Source: Agrocybe praecox
Lineage: Eukaryota; Basidiomycota; Agaricomycetes; Agaricales; Agrocybaceae
Direction of reading: 5' to 3'
Assembly: GCA_964017145.1 (NCBI GenBank)
Contig: CAXHKQ010000111.1
Span: 1 to 20,226 of the forward strand
DNA: 20,226 bases
Made by a program: the position numbers and the translations under genes. The notes beneath the pieces are model-generated. The model was not told the origin of the DNA and did not search any database. It worked only from the letters and a program-made list of their open reading frames with translations. Below, piece after piece: positions 18,150-20,226 of the stretch. Within the stretch, counting starts at the first letter, position 1. Each line of letters starts with the position of its first letter.

Positions 18150-18443
18150 ATTGTATCGATTGCATATTGTTCCTAGAAGTACAAACTACAAACAAATGTC
18201 TTTGAATTATTTTGACTTCGACTCTACAACGAGCTAGAGCCTTACTAGAAGAATGTGCACGCTCATAGGTATACACCTAATACGTGAGTAAGCAAGACTG
18301 TGCCCATAAACATTATGGAATAGCAAGAATGAAATGAATTCGATGGGTATACATAAACACGATATGTATACATAAACATGGCTACACGGCCATGTTTATG
18401 TCTCTAGGTACATTAATGACCATTGGCCTTCGGTCTGTTGCAC
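18150..18443 (+). repeat. Dispersed repeat R, copy 2
   Basis: Same sequence as 12131-12414, 294 bp here. It directly abuts the duplicated transcription unit: repeat R ends at 18443 and unit homology begins at 18444. Relative to copy 1 it has gained the left arm of a hairpin at 18370-18401. Confidence 0.85.
18370..18401. repeat. 13-bp-arm perfect hairpin within repeat R copy 2
   Basis: ACATAAACATGGC (18370-18382) pairs with GCCATGTTTATGT (18389-18401) across a 6-base loop TACACG. In repeat R copy 1 only the right arm is intact (near 12361), so the left arm is specific to this copy. Confidence 0.7.
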
Positions 18444-18473
18444 ATCCTCCTACAACAAAACGCCAAACGATAT

Positions 18474-18511
18474 TATAAAAGGGCGGACCAACGCTGAATA
18501 TTCATCATTAA
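18474..18511 (+). promoter_or_regulatory. Core promoter of copy 2 (TATA plus initiator)
   Basis: TATAAAAG lies at 18474-18481 and TCATTA at 18505-18510, with the predicted start A at 18507, again 33 bases after the first T of TATA. The TATA box has changed from TATATAAG to TATAAAAG, both good matches, so promoter function appears maintained. Confidence 0.6.
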
Positions 18512-18696
18512 ACCGTCGAAGATCGTTCGAGTTACATCATTGTTTCTTGTGACGGTATTTCCTGTGATTTGCAGTTCAGTTCCGAATCCTTGTGCCTCCT
18601 TGTGCTATTTGTAAGATCTTCCAGTGCAACTCTTGAAATCGGACTACACCAGTGCAAAAAAAAACGCCATCAGCCACCAGCCACATCCAGTCGAAC

Positions 18697-19419
18697 ATGG
18701 ATATCTATCAGCCCGCTCAGCGAAACCCCTCGAAGATCGTCCGTTTTTGGGAGTCGCAGCCCAGTGGAGAGGAGATCCGGGCGGCGGCAGCAGATCCGGC
18801 ACCGGTACCAGCGGGATTTCGCGAGGATGTCCGGGACAACGTCGTCGACGCGAATGTCGACTTGAATGCGGCTGTGCCCGTCGAGCCCCGATTCGCTCAA
18901 CAGCAGCAGCCACAGCCGATCGAGGCGGCCGCAGCGGAGCAGGCGCCGCATCCCGCCGGAATCGATGATGCCCAAGACAACGCCGACGATGGCGAGTCGG
19001 ATGAATACATCGATGTGGTTGGGCTCGACGAGCCGTCGCCGATCCATCGTTCGTGGACAAGAGCTTCGGACGAGATCAAAAACCGAGACGTCGAAATGCG
19101 GACCGACGAGGATGCCGTTGTCGTCCATGTGGAGCAGCCAACTCAGCCACCGGCGCCGATTGTCCAGAACGGCTGGCAGCTGACACCGCCAACGACACCG
19201 ATGGTCTTTGCCAGGCAGCCGACACCGGTGGCCTTTGCCGGGCAGCCGATGGCCGTGGCCGGGCAGCCGACACCGTCACCGATGGCCATGTACGGAGATG
19301 TAGAAGCCATGTGCTATCATTATGCATATCTCACACAGATCGCCGAAAATAAGTTGCAGTACCTCCGTGCCAATCTTGATTATGCGCTCTGGCTGCGGTT
19401 TGCGAAGTTTGGATATTGA
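18697..19419 (+). CDS. Unrecognised intronless protein, 240 aa, copy 2 of a duplicated pair
   Basis: Paralogue of the protein at 15756-16562, of unknown function. The start is ATG 18697, the first ATG after the predicted transcription start, in the same CGAACATGG context. The N-terminus keeps RNPSKIVRFWESQPS but begins MDIYQP instead of MEIDQP. The Gln-rich insert VSIAQQQQPQ is missing. The next 140 residues, including the acidic EYIDVVGLDE patch, are identical to copy 1. The nonapeptide minisatellite is shorter (about four units), and the C-terminal 41 residues (200-240) differ from copy 1 at 7 positions, including H/Q, M/E, H/F and M/K. The open frame, promoter and polyadenylation signal are all intact, so both copies are probably expressed genes rather than one gene and a pseudogene; expression itself cannot be seen from sequence. 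Confidence 0.78.
   Translation: MDIYQPAQRNPSKIVRFWESQPSGEEIRAAAADPAPVPAGFREDVRDNVVDANVDLNAAVPVEPRFAQQQQPQPIEAAAAEQAPHPAGIDDAQDNADDGESDEYIDVVGLDEPSPIHRSWTRASDEIKNRDVEMRTDEDAVVVHVEQPTQPPAPIVQNGWQLTPPTTPMVFARQPTPVAFAGQPMAVAGQPTPSPMAMYGDVEAMCYHYAYLTQIAENKLQYLRANLDYALWLRFAKFGY
19180..19287 (+). repeat. 27-bp coding minisatellite, copy 2
   Basis: About four units of the QPTPMxxAG-coding repeat are present, one with a 6-bp deletion (GQPMAVAG). All length changes against copy 1 are multiples of three, so the reading frame has been kept. Confidence 0.8.
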
Positions 19420-19611
19420 ATCCATCGACATAGAGTTGAGAAAAATTATAAAAAACACAAAAAAACACAGGAAACAAAAGAAAACATCCAAAAGAACAGA
19501 AAACATGAAATGACGACCAATAACGTTGGACGTTTACAATAAAAAACAAAAAATAGAATAATACTCGGAATTCATATAGCATTTGTAACGAAAAATGAGA
19601 AAATTGAATGA

Positions 19612-19617
19612 AATAAA
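19612..19617 (+). terminator. Polyadenylation signal of copy 2
   Basis: AATAAA lies in the conserved context AATTGAATGAAATAAAA, followed by the same ATATGTGTGGACAGTG element as in copy 1. Confidence 0.65.
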
Positions 19618-19660
19618 ATTTATTCAAACCAAAAATATGTGTGGACAGTGATGATTTATT

Positions 19661-20226
19661 TTTAAGATTGAATAACAAGTTTAATATTACTACATGTGTA
19701 GTAATGAAACAAACTTTGCAGGACCAACATTTGTTATGGAAACGTTTTTTTCTACATAGTTTCCTTTTAGTCCGATAGCCATAATTCAGCAGTTCAGCAA
19801 CATCTATAGCTCTATTTGTTGATTTCAGCCTATTGCGTATTGTCTTGGTGGAAGAACATTTTTTCCTTCTCATGTGTGTTGGCCATTACCAACTTTATAG
19901 GATAACTTAAAATATAATAGTCTACTTTGTTCATTTTATACCGGTTTTAACGCAACTTACAAGAAATAACCCTTTTGTGTTCCTAAATACAGACGTAATC
20001 TTACTGCCTACTGTTACAAATATTATATTTATTATTCTCTTGACCAAATTAAGATATATAATAATATAACTGTCATAATTTTAGGCGTCCAGTCCTTCTC
20101 TACAATTCTGCATGAAGATATGTTCGATACCCTATAGGAATCATCAATTACTTATCTTTTCCACTAGTTCCTCTCAATGTGTCAATGTGTTATTTATTAG
20201 TTATTATGTTCTCAATGAAGGTTGAT
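19661..20226. other. AT-rich flank containing dispersed repeat copy B
   Basis: This contains the reverse-orientation repeat at 19706-19807; otherwise I see nothing supportable. The minus-strand open frame 19331-19873 crosses the repeat and the antisense of copy 2 and is not considered a gene. Confidence 0.45.
19706..19807 (-). repeat. Dispersed repeat, copy B
   Basis: Its reverse complement aligns with 5160-5270. On the minus strand just upstream (about 19855-19838) a FFHQDN-like reading occurs, which recalls the catalytic motif of mariner-type transposases, but it is followed by stops and I do not rely on it. Confidence 0.55.

Larger units (their letters stand above)
18444..19660 (+). repeat. 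Segmental duplication unit, copy 2
   Basis: Direct-orientation counterpart of 15507-16857. The central 421 bp (18771-19191) differ from copy 1 at two bases. The 5' UTR, N-terminal codons, repeat region, C-terminus and 3' UTR differ much more. Confidence 0.88.

Noticed and set aside
19331..19873. Minus-strand 180-codon open frame
   Set aside because: It crosses the antisense of gene copy 2, its A-rich 3' UTR and a dispersed repeat; no coherent domain.

Overview
The window looks like insect nuclear DNA, most likely from a dipteran. The grounds are a 69-bp GT-AG intron, TATA-plus-initiator promoters, CA/GT microsatellites, an LTR retrotransposon primed by a serine tRNA, a copia-type relic, and a cluster of TATCGATA (DRE-type) octamers. 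No species can be named from this. Most of the window is non-coding and rich in decayed repeats. I found no rRNA, tRNA, CRISPR or bacterial-type features.

Layout. Positions 1-6650 are mainly intergenic or upstream sequence. They hold a five-unit tandem array (313-865), a TA-flanked inverted-repeat interval (2998-3755) and a pogo/Tigger-like MITE nested inside it (3424-3609). The MITE's terminal motif is the same one the tandem array iterates. At 6652-7151 are the first two coding exons of a secreted or membrane protein gene, possibly CUB-like. Its second intron has been entered, in the same orientation, by a Ty3/gypsy element of the mag type (7265-11611). That element has a 161-bp 5' LTR, a tRNA-Ser-type primer-binding site and a fused gag-pol. 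It is dead: a nonsense codon lies between RNase H and integrase, the integrase core is deleted, there is a further frameshift, and no 3' LTR is recognisable. Downstream come a 46-bp perfect palindrome, five DRE octamers, the first copy of a 0.29-kb dispersed repeat, and a minus-strand copia-type integrase relic (13205-13796).

The most interesting part is 15.3-19.7 kb. Two copies of a complete intronless transcription unit (TATA box, initiator, 5' UTR without upstream ATG, ORF, AATAAA) lie in direct orientation about 2.9 kb apart. They encode unrecognised proteins of 268 and 240 residues. Each has a short conserved N-terminus, a Q/A/P-rich and acidic middle, a nonapeptide minisatellite (QPTPMxxAG) and a conserved 41-residue helical-looking C-terminus. 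A 421-bp core differs at only two bases, both synonymous, while flanking coding sequence has changed amino acids and gained or lost repeats. This fits recent gene conversion. A 54-bp perfect palindrome lies just upstream of copy 1, and the second copy of the dispersed repeat abuts the promoter of copy 2. This pair is the best candidate for an undescribed gene family.
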